In this document: in pieces, positions 63,740-64,000 of the stretch
Layout: each line of letters opens with the position of its first letter
Numbering within the stretch: position 1 is the first letter of the stretch
Assembly (NCBI RefSeq): GCF_003610775.1
Contig: NZ_RAQO01000004.1
Location: forward strand, 434,001-498,000
Length of the DNA: 64,000 nt
Direction: 5' to 3'
Origin: Alginatibacterium sediminis
Lineage (GTDB): Bacteria > Pseudomonadota > Gammaproteobacteria > Enterobacterales > Celerinatantimonadaceae
Notes under the pieces: generated by a model
The model's database searches: none
Seen by the model: only the letters and a program-made list of their open reading frames with translations
What the model was told of the DNA's origin: nothing
Position numbers and translations under genes: made by a program

Positions 63740-64000
63740 TGAAGTACGTGACAAAGCATTGGAAAGTAAGATCGGTCATCATAATGAGTGTTAGCCTAGT
63801 CGTATGCGCAATTCTATGGACATTATCGTTAAGCGAATGGGCCGCTGAAATGAACTCAGCTGTTACGCAAGCACACGATAAACCCGATATTTCGGCAATA
63901 GCATTAGGCTTAGTCTCGCTTCTAAAAGTAACCTTGATGATCTTAATCCCTGGGGGACTGACGCTCGCAATAACTTCGCTTTACAAAAAATTGACCCTAA
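63739..64000 (+). CDS. Uncharacterised membrane protein, 3' end outside the window
   Basis: The frame from ATG 63739, whose first base is the last base of the previous stop codon, runs open to the right edge (87 codons seen). AAAGGAAAGC precedes it. Two hydrophobic segments appear (VIIMSVSLVVCAILWTLSL, ALGLVSLLKVTLMILIPGGL...), so it is an integral membrane protein translated together with the DUF4405-like protein. The short loop SEWAAEMNSAVTQAHDKPD lies between. Family not recognised from this fragment. Confidence 0.65.
   Translation, partial: MKYVTKHWKVRSVIIMSVSLVVCAILWTLSLSEWAAEMNSAVTQAHDKPDISAIALGLVSLLKVTLMILIPGGLTLAITSLYKKLTL

Overview
The window looks like a chromosome segment of a marine gammaproteobacterium near the Alteromonadales/Vibrionales. 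The evidence is gene order: rluE, mnmA, hflD, purB, then icd, cspD, clpS, clpA, infA, aat, trxB, lrp, ftsK, lolA, rarA, serS follows the Escherichia coli order closely. The icd slot holds the monomeric-type enzyme and no cydDC lies between aat and trxB. Start codons are often TTG or GTG (rluE, aat, ftsK, the FUSC protein, marR). I cannot name the genus.

Positions 1-29,800 are mostly housekeeping. The block opens with the end of an iron(II) uptake operon (feoB, feoC), followed by an AAA ATPase, an NAD(P)-binding protein, a SlyD-like isomerase, a probable CRP-controlled small transcript (3955-4270), a J-domain membrane protein coupled to an MFS transporter, and EfpL (YeiP). A four-gene minus-strand operon (rluE-mnmA-hflD-purB) is divergent from icd. 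After that come clpSA, infA, aat, trxB, lrp, ftsK-lolA-rarA, serS, tusE, a FUSC-family protein, yccA and crcB. tRNA-Ser(TGA) at 29918-30008 ends this block.

Positions 30,047-52,700 look like accessory DNA inserted next to the tRNA. A gene-poor kilobase holds a decayed IS3-type orfA fragment, another decayed frame and strong inverted repeats. It leads into three giant genes spaced one base apart (31031-45291; 2530, 1120 and 1100 codons). They encode beta-rich proteins without recognisable signal peptides. The first contains an OmpA-C-like peptidoglycan-binding module, the second has fibronectin-III-like modules near its end, and the third ends in a phospholipase-D-like fold with a degenerate HKD motif. 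Two small membrane or exported proteins follow. A convergent minus-strand block carries a secreted protein, an alpha/beta hydrolase, a signal-less amidase_3 and a cardiolipin synthase. This is the best candidate for an undescribed system.

Positions 51,700-64,000 hold a lipoprotein, a GAF-PAS-GGDEF-EAL signalling protein, a complete tripartite tricarboxylate transporter (tctCBA), a VTT-domain membrane protein, and a probable MarR regulon: GST, NmrA/QOR2-like reductase, marR, siderophore-interacting-type flavoprotein and a DUF4405-like membrane protein. Matching 13-bp palindromes lie in three of its intergenic regions, and in two of them they are paired with identical 28-bp spacing.
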